IMG/VR virus record: IMGVR_UViG_3300010354_000045
Location: 97,494-161,493 of that record
Reading direction: 5' to 3' (one strand)
Source of the DNA: a virus
DNA: 64,000 bases
Of this stretch, positions 1 through 8,091 are shown one piece after another (position 1 is the stretch's first letter; each line of letters opens with the position of its first letter). Under the pieces are notes generated by a model. That model made no database searches. It was not told where the DNA came from and saw only the letters and a list, made by a program, of their open reading frames with translations. A program made the translations under genes and the position numbers.

Positions 1-2
1 CT

Positions 3-410
3 ATTAACGGTTTAGAATACGGATACGGAGGTGTAAAATTATTGCCAAAACAACTGACTTTAAAAGTTGATACTACTAGTACTGATATGACAATGAGCAT
101 TAGTACAAAATTTAAAGTTATGGAAGAGGTAAGCAATATCACCTCGTTTAATACTGATCCTTTTAGTACTTGGAAATCAGCTTTTCGAGAGTGTTGTAAG
201 TTAGCTAGTAAAGTACCCGATGTCGAAACTTCTTATAGATTAAAAGTGTGGTGCCATGTTGGCGAGGATCAACCGTTCGGAAAATATGCTATTGCTGGCG
301 CACTCGCCGGCCGTGCATACGGTGAAAAAAATGCCGACGATTTGTCGGCATTAAGACTTATCAATGACTTTGATTGGCTACAAGATCAGTTTAATTTAAC
401 TAAATCTTGA
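3..410 (+). CDS. Conserved phage protein, 3' part only (5' end outside window)
   Basis: The reading frame is open from the left edge (codons in phase with base 3) through the first possible internal start (TTG at 42), so the gene begins outside the window and only about 135 C-terminal residues are seen. The segment contains an aromatic/glycine stretch (EYGYGGVKL, coded at 15-41) and a motif around FNTDPFSTWKSAFREC. I know similar text only from uncharacterised marine T4-like phage proteins and cannot assign a function. It is one of the few plus-strand genes and converges on thyX, overlapping its 3' end by 25 nt. Confidence 0.6.
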   Translation: MNGLEYGYGGVKLLPKQLTLKVDTTSTDMTMSISTKFKVMEEVSNITSFNTDPFSTWKSAFRECCKLASKVPDVETSYRLKVWCHVGEDQPFGKYAIAGALAGRAYGEKNADDLSALRLINDFDWLQDQFNLTKS

Positions 411-1057
411 GCCATAGGGAATATAGCAGAAATAGCTGTAGCACAAGCTCTAGCTACTTCCATATGTTCTTTTTGAGTACCATTTCCGGATCTTAATTCA
501 ATAAAATGTATCCATGAACGTAGTGTACCATTCATGTACAAACGACTCTCAATAAGACCTTCGGGTAGCACTGCACGAGCTTGTTCTTTAGCAATGCCGT
601 TATCAATGGCCCATTGATAAGCCATACGTGCCTCAGTAATTACATTGTTTTGAATTTTATTCCAACGATTTTGCAGCTCAGTGTCTTCAATTTCTATACT
701 GTTTTGTCTATTTTTAATATCCTGTAGTCTTGCTTCCCTTGTAACAAAGTTTAGGTCTTGAGTAGGATCGGCATATCGTTGACTAAACTCTTGGAAACTA
801 AAACTACGATGCCGAAGAATTTGTCTAGCAATATCTCTAGTAGTAGTAATTTCCATACATGCACTAACCATTTCTAATGGACTCCAGTGTGCATGTTTGA
901 CCAGATACTTGATTAGTTTTTCACTAGTTTCGGTGTTAAATTGATTACTAGGATTGCTTACCCTTGCACAGTAAGCAATCAGTTCTTGAGCATCATCGAT
1001 ACCTTGTTCTGCAAAGTCTTTAGTTGGTTGTGAGTATGATACTAGTTTTACTTTCAT
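386..1057 (-). CDS. thyX: Flavin-dependent thymidylate synthase ThyX
   Basis: Converts dUMP to dTMP using methylene-tetrahydrofolate, with FAD and NAD(P)H for reduction, supplying dTTP for phage DNA synthesis. The signature RHRxxSxxxxSxRY is intact at residues 82-95, and the length (223 residues) is normal for the family. This is the ThyX type, unrelated to T4 Td (ThyA type). The start ATG overlaps the stop of the next upstream gene (ATGA), so the two are translationally coupled. Its 3' end overlaps the converging plus-strand gene. It fits with the dCMP deaminase at 39.5 kb, which feeds dUMP production. Confidence 0.95.
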   Translation of the reverse strand: MKVKLVSYSQPTKDFAEQGIDDAQELIAYCARVSNPSNQFNTETSEKLIKYLVKHAHWSPLEMVSACMEITTTRDIARQILRHRSFSFQEFSQRYADPTQDLNFVTREARLQDIKNRQNSIEIEDTELQNRWNKIQNNVITEARMAYQWAIDNGIAKEQARAVLPEGLIESRLYMNGTLRSWIHFIELRSGNGTQKEHMEVARACATAISAIFPMAQDLVKLN

Positions 1058-1374
1058 ATTTTTGCCTTATTAAAAAATTTAAGTGTTGATTTTATAACAT
1101 CTTTCTTAACTTTACTAGTATCTAATTTAAAATCTACTTCGACAATTTTGCCATCGTAGCTACGACAGAACTCGGATAAGTTTCTTTCAAACTTTTCCCA
1201 TCCTGCTTTTCGAACAGTAGCAGTTATTTTAATTTCCCAAATTTTTCCATCTTTAAATTTGATCAGAACTGCTTCTAAATAACCAAAAGGAAGCACATTC
1301 AGTTTAACCTCACCGAATACTTCTGGCCAATGTTCGATAGCATCTTTGGGAAGGAGTCTCCCCAAAGATGTCAC
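1054..1374 (-). CDS. Conserved hypothetical phage protein
   Basis: A 106-residue basic protein with alternating charged and hydrophobic segments and no signal peptide or membrane segment. No motif is recognised. It overlaps both neighbours by 4 nt (ATGA at each side), so it is part of the run of coupled genes ending in thyX. Similar small proteins occur in marine T4-like phages, but I know no function. Confidence 0.7.
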   Translation of the reverse strand: MTSLGRLLPKDAIEHWPEVFGEVKLNVLPFGYLEAVLIKFKDGKIWEIKITATVRKAGWEKFERNLSEFCRSYDGKIVEVDFKLDTSKVKKDVIKSTLKFFNKAKI

Positions 1375-1997
1375 GATAATTCTTTAACCTTTTTCTTCGC
1401 AGGTGCTAGTTCTTCGGCCATCCTACGGAAATTAGCAGCTTCTTTAGCTAACTTATCAGCTTGGCTGCGATAAAATTTTGCCTTAGCCTCCGGGCTAGCA
1501 TCTTCATTTATTGTTGCAGTTACTGATTCTGTAGTAGATTCGTTAACACTAGCCGATGTTGTTTTACTAGGATCACTCGGCGGATCTTTTTTAACAACTC
1601 TTTCAGGGCCTGGTGCAATTGAAAGATCATCAACTGCTACTCCACGTTGTTCTGCAATAATCTGATTCAATTCAGAAAGAAGAAGACTAGTAGAAGTAGT
1701 AGGAGTCATTTCAATTTGATTAGTAGGTACCTTAACTAATCGACCTTGAACGTGAAATGCTGCCAACATAGTACTGCCGTCTGGTAGTGTAGATCTAGCC
1801 ATTGCCTCAGCAAATTCGTAAGCAGTTTGACCTGAGTTACTTTCGACTAGATTAATTAGTGAATCGTGATAGCTATCTGGCAAATTTTCAGTAGGTACAA
1901 TTAGACAGCTATTAGCCTCTCCGGGCAAGGTGCGATATGCTACTACACACCTTTTTCCAGTAGATTTTACTCTACCTACATGTTTAAGGACTGCCAT
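1371..1997 (-). CDS. Conserved hypothetical phage protein with basic coiled-coil tail
   Basis: 208 residues. The first ~125 residues look globular; residues ~125-165 are rich in Ser, Thr, Pro and Glu and look disordered; the C-terminal ~40 residues are Ala/Lys/Glu-rich and likely a coiled coil. The start overlaps the upstream stop by one base (TAATG). No enzymatic motif is seen. It sits between small phage genes whose order suggests a conserved housekeeping block, but its role is unknown. Confidence 0.7.
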   Translation of the reverse strand: MAVLKHVGRVKSTGKRCVVAYRTLPGEANSCLIVPTENLPDSYHDSLINLVESNSGQTAYEFAEAMARSTLPDGSTMLAAFHVQGRLVKVPTNQIEMTPTTSTSLLLSELNQIIAEQRGVAVDDLSIAPGPERVVKKDPPSDPSKTTSASVNESTTESVTATINEDASPEAKAKFYRSQADKLAKEAANFRRMAEELAPAKKKVKELS

Positions 1998-2230
1998 TAT
2001 TGCTTTGCCTCTTCAGCTTGCTTGGCAACTTGATCTAAGAAATTAGTTAACTTAGTGTAAGTTTGTCCAACTGCAACCATTTCATTTGGCTTAAATGCAC
2101 CTCTTGAACTAGCAATGTCGATGATAACCTTCATTGCGTTAAGATCATTAATGTTTAGATCAGCTGACGGTGCTGTCTGTTCAGCGGTTTGCTGTTCTGG
2201 TGCCTGTGCGTTTTGCTCGGTTGTATTCAT
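1997..2230 (-). CDS. Small conserved phage protein
   Basis: 77 residues: a Gln/Ala-rich, probably disordered N-terminus (about 25 residues) followed by a helical segment around INDLNAMKVIIDIASSRGAF that I recognise as recurring in T4-like marine phage genomes without known function. A good ribosome binding site (AAGGAGAATTC) lies 6-10 nt before the ATG. It is coupled to the downstream gene by a one-base stop/start overlap. Confidence 0.7.
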   Translation of the reverse strand: MNTTEQNAQAPEQQTAEQTAPSADLNINDLNAMKVIIDIASSRGAFKPNEMVAVGQTYTKLTNFLDQVAKQAEEAKQ

Positions 2231-2261
2231 GAATTCTCCTTATAATGAATATCAATCTTAA

Positions 2262-2549
2262 TTATCTTGTTTGCGTAAATGGACAAGCAATCGTGAAAAA
2301 ACTCAGTTCTTTTTCACTTTCAAATCCAATTCTTGTATTATAGACAATAGTATTTGTTTCATCTAAAGTTATACCTTGTCCTATATAATACCTATTATTT
2401 AAATTAGACATTATCCATTGATTAACAGATCTGATTAAAGACGGATTGTATTTGTTTAATGTAGTATACTTAAAATGAGGGCAAGGTACCTTGACCCTCC
2501 TTAAATCAAAATAGTTGAGCGGATTAGGTTTTCCGTTCTTTAGAGCCAT
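2262..2549 (-). CDS. Hypothetical protein
   Basis: 95 residues, basic, no membrane segment or known motif. The start ATG directly follows the stop of the upstream VWA/metallopeptidase gene (zero spacing), implying co-expression with it. Function unknown. Confidence 0.6.
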   Translation of the reverse strand: MALKNGKPNPLNYFDLRRVKVPCPHFKYTTLNKYNPSLIRSVNQWIMSNLNNRYYIGQGITLDETNTIVYNTRIGFESEKELSFFTIACPFTQTR

Positions 2550-3734
2550 TTAAGCAGGTTCCTTTAGAGTTTCGTAATAAGCATATTCTCCAAAGGGAGG
2601 AACAATTTTATCATTCCCGTGAATGATAAAGACAGTATCGCAATAGATATCGTCTCCCCAACTACCGCAAGGGTACCCATCAGTAAACATGATAAACTTT
2701 TTAGGTTGAATATCATTAGACTTCATATATTGCCAATTAGCATCAAAGTCAGTGCCGCCGCCCCCTGCTGGCTCATATTCGTCAAATTCGTCCATTGTGT
2801 AACCGTCATAATCTTTTTCATTATAAATTTCGGTATCAAAACACCAAAGCTTAATCTTAAAATCTTTGTATTCTTGCATAATACCTTTAATTTCACTTAA
2901 GAAGTCTTTGGCCTGCTCGTCACCAATAGAACCACTCATGTCAATAGCAACACAGATATCAATAGTTTCTTCGTAATTAGTACCTGGTAAGACAGCGTTC
3001 ATGTGCCAACCCTTACGGTTAGGCCTGATAAATGTATAATCGTTTTTAATAGTGCTTTGGATTTGCTGACGAAGAATTTCTCGCCAATTCATTTTTGGCT
3101 CAGTAAATTCTTTAATCATACGTGCAATGCTAGCAGGAACATTACCTGCACCCGCCGCCTGGGCCGCCTGCATAGTAGCTTCACGAATTTCATCTCGAAT
3201 CTGTTTAAGTTCGTCTTTACTATATTGCGGACGATTTCCTTTGCCTTCTTCACCCCAATCAATATGATCATCGAGTAATTGTCCAAGAGCCTCTAACTCT
3301 TGCTCGTCCATTTCGTCAAAAATCTTGTCGTAGATTTCTTCTGCACCCATGCCGTAATATTTAGGATCGTGAAAAATCTTAATACCCGGAATATTATGAT
3401 CTCCGATTTTATCTCGTACAATTTGACCGTTAGCACAAAAGTCAGCGGCAATGTTAAAGATACGAGGATTACGACCTTCACGGCGATTCATATGATCGAA
3501 CACGTTATGGAGGATTTCGTGTGCAATGACAAACTCGACCTGTTTAACAGTCAACGGCTCAAAAAATTTACGATTAAAATAAATAGCCCTACCGTCAGTT
3601 GCCGCTGTAAAACACCAGTCTTCTGCTTCTTTAATCTGCAGGCGTGTAGCCATATTACCAAAGAACGGATGGCGAAGTAGTAGACCTACTCGTGCTACAA
3701 TAATTTTATCTATGATAGGGTCAAAATGTGCCAT
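2550..3734 (-). CDS. DUF2201-type putative metallopeptidase with VWA-like domain
   Basis: The N-terminal half carries a zinc-protease-like HEILH motif at residues 72-76 inside a DUF2201-like putative metallopeptidase domain. The C-terminal half is a von Willebrand A-type fold with the metal-ion-dependent adhesion signature DxSxS at D265-S267-S269 (within DMSGSIGD) and a later FTDG motif. Proteins of this pair architecture are known to work with MoxR-type AAA+ ATPases, and such an ATPase is the next gene upstream. Likely role, by inference, is metal-dependent assembly or remodelling of a protein target during infection. It has its own sigma70-like promoter whose spacer is a perfect palindrome. 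Protease activity is not proven by the motif alone. Confidence 0.85.
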   Translation of the reverse strand: MAHFDPIIDKIIVARVGLLLRHPFFGNMATRLQIKEAEDWCFTAATDGRAIYFNRKFFEPLTVKQVEFVIAHEILHNVFDHMNRREGRNPRIFNIAADFCANGQIVRDKIGDHNIPGIKIFHDPKYYGMGAEEIYDKIFDEMDEQELEALGQLLDDHIDWGEEGKGNRPQYSKDELKQIRDEIREATMQAAQAAGAGNVPASIARMIKEFTEPKMNWREILRQQIQSTIKNDYTFIRPNRKGWHMNAVLPGTNYEETIDICVAIDMSGSIGDEQAKDFLSEIKGIMQEYKDFKIKLWCFDTEIYNEKDYDGYTMDEFDEYEPAGGGGTDFDANWQYMKSNDIQPKKFIMFTDGYPCGSWGDDIYCDTVFIIHGNDKIVPPFGEYAYYETLKEPA

Positions 3735-3761
3735 TGTTAATTCCTTTTTGCTAATGTATAT

Positions 3762-3790
3762 AGTATAACAGGACCCGGAGGTCCTGTCAA
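3762..3790 (-). promoter_or_regulatory. Sigma70-like promoter with palindromic spacer, for the VWA gene
   Basis: On the minus strand TTGACA (3785-3790) is separated by 17 bp from TATACT (3762-3767). The spacer is almost filled by a perfect 8-bp inverted repeat, ACAGGACC at 3768-3775 and GGTCCTGT at 3780-3787, with a 4-base loop. The first GG follows directly on the -35 box, as at two other promoters in the window. Confidence 0.75.
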
Positions 3791-3806
3791 ATGGTATGTA
3801 ACCAAA

Positions 3807-4895
3807 TTATTTCTCAGTTGCCTGCGAAATGTACTTACCAAATCGTGAATGGAATTCGTCAAAACATTTGATTTCGTCTGGATCCAACGGAAGCTTGTAT
3901 TGGCTAAGTGCAACCTTAGTGCCCATAATAACAAGTTCTGTTTCAAAATTATCCATCATAAACTGGAAGAAATAGTTAACCTGATCATTCCAATTCTTAG
4001 CTTTACGATCACAAGAATCTTTGAGTTCGTAGCACAAGCTAACAACCAAAGAATATTGAGCAGAAATTTCTTTACTGTCCATTTTCTTAACCTTGCCCGA
4101 CAGTACGTCTGATGGATTAGGCATTTTAGCTGAATGTTTACGATGTGCCATAAACTTAACAGCAAGGCCTTCACCAACAGCACCGCTAACAAGGTCAGTT
4201 AACGTGCTTTCATCAGTGTCGTCGTCGATAAGAAGTTCGCTAACAAAAGACCAAGAACGGGGAGTAGCAAAGGCACGCGAGCTAGACTTGGGATCAAAGT
4301 CATACAGATCTTTCTTACTAAAAGTCAGGAAACCAACAACGTCCTTATGAACTTTGTTTTCAGTAGCCCACTCAAAGTAATCTTCCCAGTCTACAGTCAT
4401 TTCCAAGTGAACAAACCGGTTAGCCAGCGGAGCAGGCATACGATAAGTAACACCTTTGTCACTTTCGCGATTACCAGCGGCAACAATGCTAACATTGTCA
4501 GGCAAGCGATAAGTGCCAACACGGCGGTTCAAAACTAGTTGATAAGCCGCAGCCTGTACACTAGGTGCAGCCGAATTCATTTCGTCAAGAAACAGAATAA
4601 TCTGTTTGTATTGAGAAGCAAGTTCTTCGTCGGGTAGTTCAATTGGCGGCGCCCACTCCATCTTGTTCGATGTAGAATTGAAATAAGGAATGCCCTTAAT
4701 ATCAGTAGGTTCCCAAAGACTCAATCGAACGTCAATAACATGAGCGTCGAGCTCTAGGCCCATTTGTTTGATAATGTCCGACTTGCCAATACCTGGGGGA
4801 CCCCACAGGAATAGAGGACGTTTATTTTTAAAGGCTTTACGCAGAGACTTTTTTGCTGCTTTTGGCCCAACAGTGCGACTAATGATTTCTGCCAT
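3807..4895 (-). CDS. MoxR-type AAA+ ATPase
   Basis: 362 residues. Walker A GPPGIGKS is at residues 32-39, Walker B around IILFLDEMN, and a sensor-like AAGNRE follows, typical of the AAA_5/MoxR group. MoxR ATPases are chaperone-like and usually encoded beside VWA-domain partners, as here with the downstream metallopeptidase/VWA gene. The pair probably acts as a unit, but the target in the phage cycle is unknown. The gene has its own strong promoter and is separated from the VWA gene by 72 bp that contain the VWA promoter, so the two can be expressed separately. Confidence 0.88.
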   Translation of the reverse strand: MAEIISRTVGPKAAKKSLRKAFKNKRPLFLWGPPGIGKSDIIKQMGLELDAHVIDVRLSLWEPTDIKGIPYFNSTSNKMEWAPPIELPDEELASQYKQIILFLDEMNSAAPSVQAAAYQLVLNRRVGTYRLPDNVSIVAAGNRESDKGVTYRMPAPLANRFVHLEMTVDWEDYFEWATENKVHKDVVGFLTFSKKDLYDFDPKSSSRAFATPRSWSFVSELLIDDDTDESTLTDLVSGAVGEGLAVKFMAHRKHSAKMPNPSDVLSGKVKKMDSKEISAQYSLVVSLCYELKDSCDRKAKNWNDQVNYFFQFMMDNFETELVIMGTKVALSQYKLPLDPDEIKCFDEFHSRFGKYISQATEK

Positions 4896-4943
4896 TTTGT
4901 TTCCTTTAAGTTAACGGCGGGTGAAGTAATTTGCTATGTGTCT

Positions 4944-4972
4944 ATTATATGGCAGAAGTTGTGTAACGTCAA
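4944..4972 (-). promoter_or_regulatory. Sigma70-like promoter for the MoxR gene
   Basis: Minus strand TTGACG (4967-4972), 17 bp spacer, TATAAT (4944-4949). The ATG lies 49 bp downstream, with AAGGAAAC as ribosome binding site. Confidence 0.8.
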
Positions 4973-4989
4973 GCAGATTTTTTGAATTT

Positions 4990-5400
4990 TTAGTCAGTTT
5001 CGTCCAAATTGCCTAATTCTTTTTGGCGTTCGTACATTGCCTTAATGAGTCCAAATTTTCTAATGTCGTCAGAAAACAACATTAGTTCGAAACTCTTTTT
5101 TTCGGAAAACACTGTAATACTTTGATTGGTTAGATAATATGGACAGTCAATATATTTTTCTAAAAAAATGATAGTCTGCGGACTTAGTTCAATTGGTTCA
5201 GTAAATGGAATTTCATAACATTGAACATTTAACGTTTCATTAAGGAATTCAAATCCTTCGTCACTTAATCTATATGCCGTATCTTTGCCCACTCGAGTAG
5301 ATTGCCACCATTTTCTGCCAAATAATTTTACATTAGCATCGTCAATGCTTTTGCCCCATTGTTGTAAAAAAATTTTAGTTAGGGCATTCTTAGAAATCAT
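4990..5400 (-). CDS. Conserved hypothetical phage protein
   Basis: 136 residues, mixed alpha/beta composition, no membrane segment, no catalytic motif recognised. The start overlaps the previous gene's stop by 4 nt (ATGA). Resembles uncharacterised proteins of marine T4-like phages. It ends just before the MoxR promoter. Confidence 0.65.
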   Translation of the reverse strand: MISKNALTKIFLQQWGKSIDDANVKLFGRKWWQSTRVGKDTAYRLSDEGFEFLNETLNVQCYEIPFTEPIELSPQTIIFLEKYIDCPYYLTNQSITVFSEKKSFELMLFSDDIRKFGLIKAMYERQKELGNLDETD

Positions 5401-5681
5401 TTAATAATTTCGCCCTGAGTCAATTTAACTACTTGAAAATCTGAAGTTCCAAATGTTAAGTTAAGTTTCTTAGCTAAATTATGTGCATGTCCAGGATTGC
5501 TAAATGACACTTTTTTATATTTAGGACCTGGATAATTTACTAGACTGTTAAATGTTTTAAGATTAAAGGGCTGTCCTTTGTAAAAGACAGCCCAAATAGC
5601 ATCAGCTTCTAAAATCTGCTCTGCTTTATATGTTTTTTTATTAATATGTTCTAGTAATACTTTTGGTTTTGGTCTACTCAT
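5397..5681 (-). CDS. Conserved hypothetical phage protein
   Basis: 94 residues, strongly basic, with the phrase YPGPKYKKVSFSNPGHA near the middle, which I associate with uncharacterised T4-like marine phage proteins. It begins 28 bp after a GATAAATA late box and is coupled to the next gene. The basic charge may mean nucleic-acid binding, but this is only inference. Confidence 0.65.
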   Translation of the reverse strand: MSRPKPKVLLEHINKKTYKAEQILEADAIWAVFYKGQPFNLKTFNSLVNYPGPKYKKVSFSNPGHAHNLAKKLNLTFGTSDFQVVKLTQGEIIK

Positions 5682-5708
5682 AAATGCGTCCTACATTAAG
5701 TACGCATA

Positions 5709-5716
5709 TATTTATC
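5709..5716 (-). promoter_or_regulatory. T4-like late promoter box
   Basis: GATAAATA on the minus strand, 28 bp before the ATG of the gene starting at 5681. Confidence 0.6.
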
Positions 5717-5717
5717 A

Positions 5718-5966
5718 TTATTTTGTGTCTTCAAAACCTCCACCGTCCATAGTTACTGAAATAACTTCGGTGTTTACACTTTGTTTTAAATCGTTAAATA
5801 ATGATTCGTAATCTCTTGTTAGTTTTTCTAAAACTTCTGCAAGGGCTAGGGATATTAATCTAGCCTGCTGAATGTTTATTTTTATTTCTTTACTTTGACT
5901 TAATTCAGCAGATCTTACCTGTTGAATAAATTGTGTGATAGGTGTTGTATTAATCTGATTTTGCAT
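5718..5966 (-). CDS. Small conserved phage protein
   Basis: 82 residues, predicted mostly helical (Gln/Leu/Glu-rich), ending in the short motif VTMDGGGF that recurs at the C-terminus of small T4-like marine phage proteins. It overlaps the upstream gene by 17 nt. Function unknown. Confidence 0.65.
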   Translation of the reverse strand: MQNQINTTPITQFIQQVRSAELSQSKEIKINIQQARLISLALAEVLEKLTRDYESLFNDLKQSVNTEVISVTMDGGGFEDTK

Positions 5967-6429
5967 TTGATAACACCATTTTCATTTCAAGTTCGCTTTT
6001 AAAAGGGCCTTTAAATGGATATCGTTCTACAGTAATTGCTTTAGGGCAAAAACTTTTGACCCAGCCTTTGTTAAATTTGATAATATAATATCCTGCACAG
6101 TACAAACTTTTACTAGCATTACTTTTAGTAAAAAGGGGAAGCTTCCTTCTCACATCATACATGGCATTATAAGGTTTACATAGTGTTGGATATCCATGAC
6201 ATTCATAAGAGTCTACCGTTTGTATTTTGACTTTTGGTTTAGTAAGAAAAAAGTCTTTGCCAAATTGTTTAGTTAAGTCGTCTTTTTTGTTAAACATTAC
6301 CTCGCCGGTAGTACTACTAAGAATAAATTTGTTATTTTCTTTTTTATGTAAAGTGGCAATTTTTTCTCCACTTTTTTCTACGATCCAAAATTTACCGTCT
6401 ACAATTGGTTTTGCGTGTATCTCTGTCAT
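5950..6429 (-). CDS. Conserved hypothetical phage protein
   Basis: 159 residues, basic, beta-rich, with three scattered cysteines and no metal-binding spacing. A good ribosome binding site (AGGAGGAG) precedes the ATG, and an ATAAATA late box lies 17 bp upstream (6446-6452), overlapping the stop region of the upstream gene. No family recognised. Confidence 0.65.
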   Translation of the reverse strand: MTEIHAKPIVDGKFWIVEKSGEKIATLHKKENNKFILSSTTGEVMFNKKDDLTKQFGKDFFLTKPKVKIQTVDSYECHGYPTLCKPYNAMYDVRRKLPLFTKSNASKSLYCAGYYIIKFNKGWVKSFCPKAITVERYPFKGPFKSELEMKMVLSNAKSD

Positions 6430-6444
6430 AACTCCTCCTGGAAA

Positions 6445-6657
6445 TTATTTATTTTTAGATTCATATTCTGAGATTGCTGCTCTTACATCACGTTGTAGAG
6501 CTTCCCAGTCAGTATGAAAATCAATACGACCGTCTTCGTGTTCAATTCTGGTACTGTGACTACCATGAGTAATTTTAGGCCACCCATTTGTAGGAACATT
6601 TGTCATTTCTGCTACGTCAGCAGATTCAATTACTTGAGTTTTCTTTTTTCTTGGCAT
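6445..6657 (-). CDS. Small hypothetical protein
   Basis: 70 residues; basic N-terminus (PRKKK) and an acidic/helical C-terminus. The start follows the exonuclease stop by one base, so it is probably co-translated with that gene. No motif recognised. Confidence 0.6.
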   Translation of the reverse strand: MPRKKKTQVIESADVAEMTNVPTNGWPKITHGSHSTRIEHEDGRIDFHTDWEALQRDVRAAISEYESKNK

Positions 6658-6658
6658 A

Positions 6659-7645
6659 TTACTCTCCTAAATACTTTGCTTGAAATGGTTCTGCATACTG
6701 CTGAATATTGTCTGCAATTTTTTTCATATCCCATGCGTTGCAAAATTTAAGCATTCTGATTCCAACCTGAGATATATTTTTTTGAACACATCCTGATTTG
6801 ATAGTTTCTTTAATTACTTCTTTAATATGATCTGGTTGATGTGAAAGGTCAATTAGTCTTCGATTTCTTTCATAGTCGTCTAACACACGATGTTCTTTAC
6901 CCTCGTGATCTACCCAGCGTTGAAGCATGAGATTATTCCAATTAAATCCTTTGCTTTTACGATCTTCAAAAGCTTCTGTAAGTCCAACTTTATTTTTAGT
7001 TCCTTTGACACGCACACCAGGATATGCAGAAAACACGTTGTCGCTAGTATCACCCCGCATACATTTTTCAAATAGTAACCATTCTGGGTTTGGAATAGAT
7101 TTAGGTTCCCCTGTTTTTTTATCTTTAACAAGTTTACCTTTAGCATCAAATATACCCTCGTGTGTAATATGATGCTCTTGTACTCCATTATACTGACTTA
7201 CATTAGGAGAGATTAATTGCACAAAATCACTGTCTGTGGATATAATCACATGACGATCATTAGGATGACTTTGAATAAAACCAGCAATTAAATCGTCTGC
7301 TTCTAATGTCGGATTATGAAGGACTGTACAGTTTGTCTTTTCGCTAATAAAAGATTTAAATTCGTCGAACGCTTCCCAAAAGAGTTTATCTTCTTCTTGC
7401 TCTTTAAGAGTTAGTGCTGCACGGCTTTCGGCACGATTTCTTTTATAAGGTTCGTAATAGTCTTTGCGCCAGCTACGACCTTCGAGACAGAAGACAACAT
7501 GTTTCCCCTCAAAATCGTGCCAGGCTTTTTTAATTGAGTTAAAAGTAATATGAAACGCCATTCCTAGTTTAATATCACTAGATCCTTGGATTACATGGCG
7601 TGCTCTAAAAAATGTGTTTGCAGTATCAACTAGTATATAAGTCAT
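6659..7645 (-). CDS. rnh: 5'-3' exonuclease / T4 RNase H-like nuclease
   Basis: 328 residues, close to T4 RNase H (305). The N-terminus ILVDTANTFFRA carries the first metal-binding aspartate of the PIN/FEN fold, followed by the acidic motifs LEADDLIAGF and STDSDF and a later GDTSDN helix-hairpin region. The enzyme removes RNA primers and short flaps during lagging-strand synthesis, acting with gp43 and gp45 encoded at 18-22 kb. The start overlaps the preceding gene by 4 nt. Assignment to the family is firm; the exact RNase H versus general flap-exonuclease label is by analogy with T4. Confidence 0.88.
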   Translation of the reverse strand: MTYILVDTANTFFRARHVIQGSSDIKLGMAFHITFNSIKKAWHDFEGKHVVFCLEGRSWRKDYYEPYKRNRAESRAALTLKEQEEDKLFWEAFDEFKSFISEKTNCTVLHNPTLEADDLIAGFIQSHPNDRHVIISTDSDFVQLISPNVSQYNGVQEHHITHEGIFDAKGKLVKDKKTGEPKSIPNPEWLLFEKCMRGDTSDNVFSAYPGVRVKGTKNKVGLTEAFEDRKSKGFNWNNLMLQRWVDHEGKEHRVLDDYERNRRLIDLSHQPDHIKEVIKETIKSGCVQKNISQVGIRMLKFCNAWDMKKIADNIQQYAEPFQAKYLGE

Positions 7646-8091
7646 TCTACTTGGGCCTTGCCCCCAGCAAGTTTTGTTACATTAATAAAACCAGCATTAC
7701 GATTGGTATCTAACCCTTCTTCTGCTAGCATGTTTCTTGCTAGATCACGGAACCAACGATCGACAATTTCTTCTTCTGGATCGCCGTCATAACCATAACC
7801 TGCTTGCTTCAATTGTACAATAAAATGCTCATTCCAGTCAAGTTCAAAAAAGCCATTTCGAACGTTATCTTTATTTACTTTGGTATCAAGTACAGCTACC
7901 CAAGGTTCTCCTCGTTTAGTTGCACGTTCTTTTGGAGTTAACTTAGCAGTTTCTTCTTCTTCTAATGCTTTTTCAGCAGCTTCTTTAGCCTTAGCTACTT
8001 GTGCTTCAGCTTCAGCAATTTTAGATTTGGTAAGTTCTAGAGTTTGTTCCATCTCAGTTATACCAAAAATTTTCTTTAAAAATGTTTTCAT
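7642..8091 (-). CDS. Conserved hypothetical phage protein with coiled-coil N-terminus
   Basis: About 149 residues. The first ~55 residues form a Glu/Ala/Lys-rich coiled coil; the rest is a compact domain containing FFELDWNEHF and a GYDGDPEEEIVDRWFRDL helix. An ATG four codons further upstream (8103) lies inside queE and has no ribosome binding site; the ATG at 8091 overlaps the queE stop as TAATG and is preferred. Similar proteins sit beside queE in marine T4-like phages, but no function is known. Confidence 0.7.
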   Translation of the reverse strand: MKTFLKKIFGITEMEQTLELTKSKIAEAEAQVAKAKEAAEKALEEEETAKLTPKERATKRGEPWVAVLDTKVNKDNVRNGFFELDWNEHFIVQLKQAGYGYDGDPEEEIVDRWFRDLARNMLAEEGLDTNRNAGFINVTKLAGGKAQVE

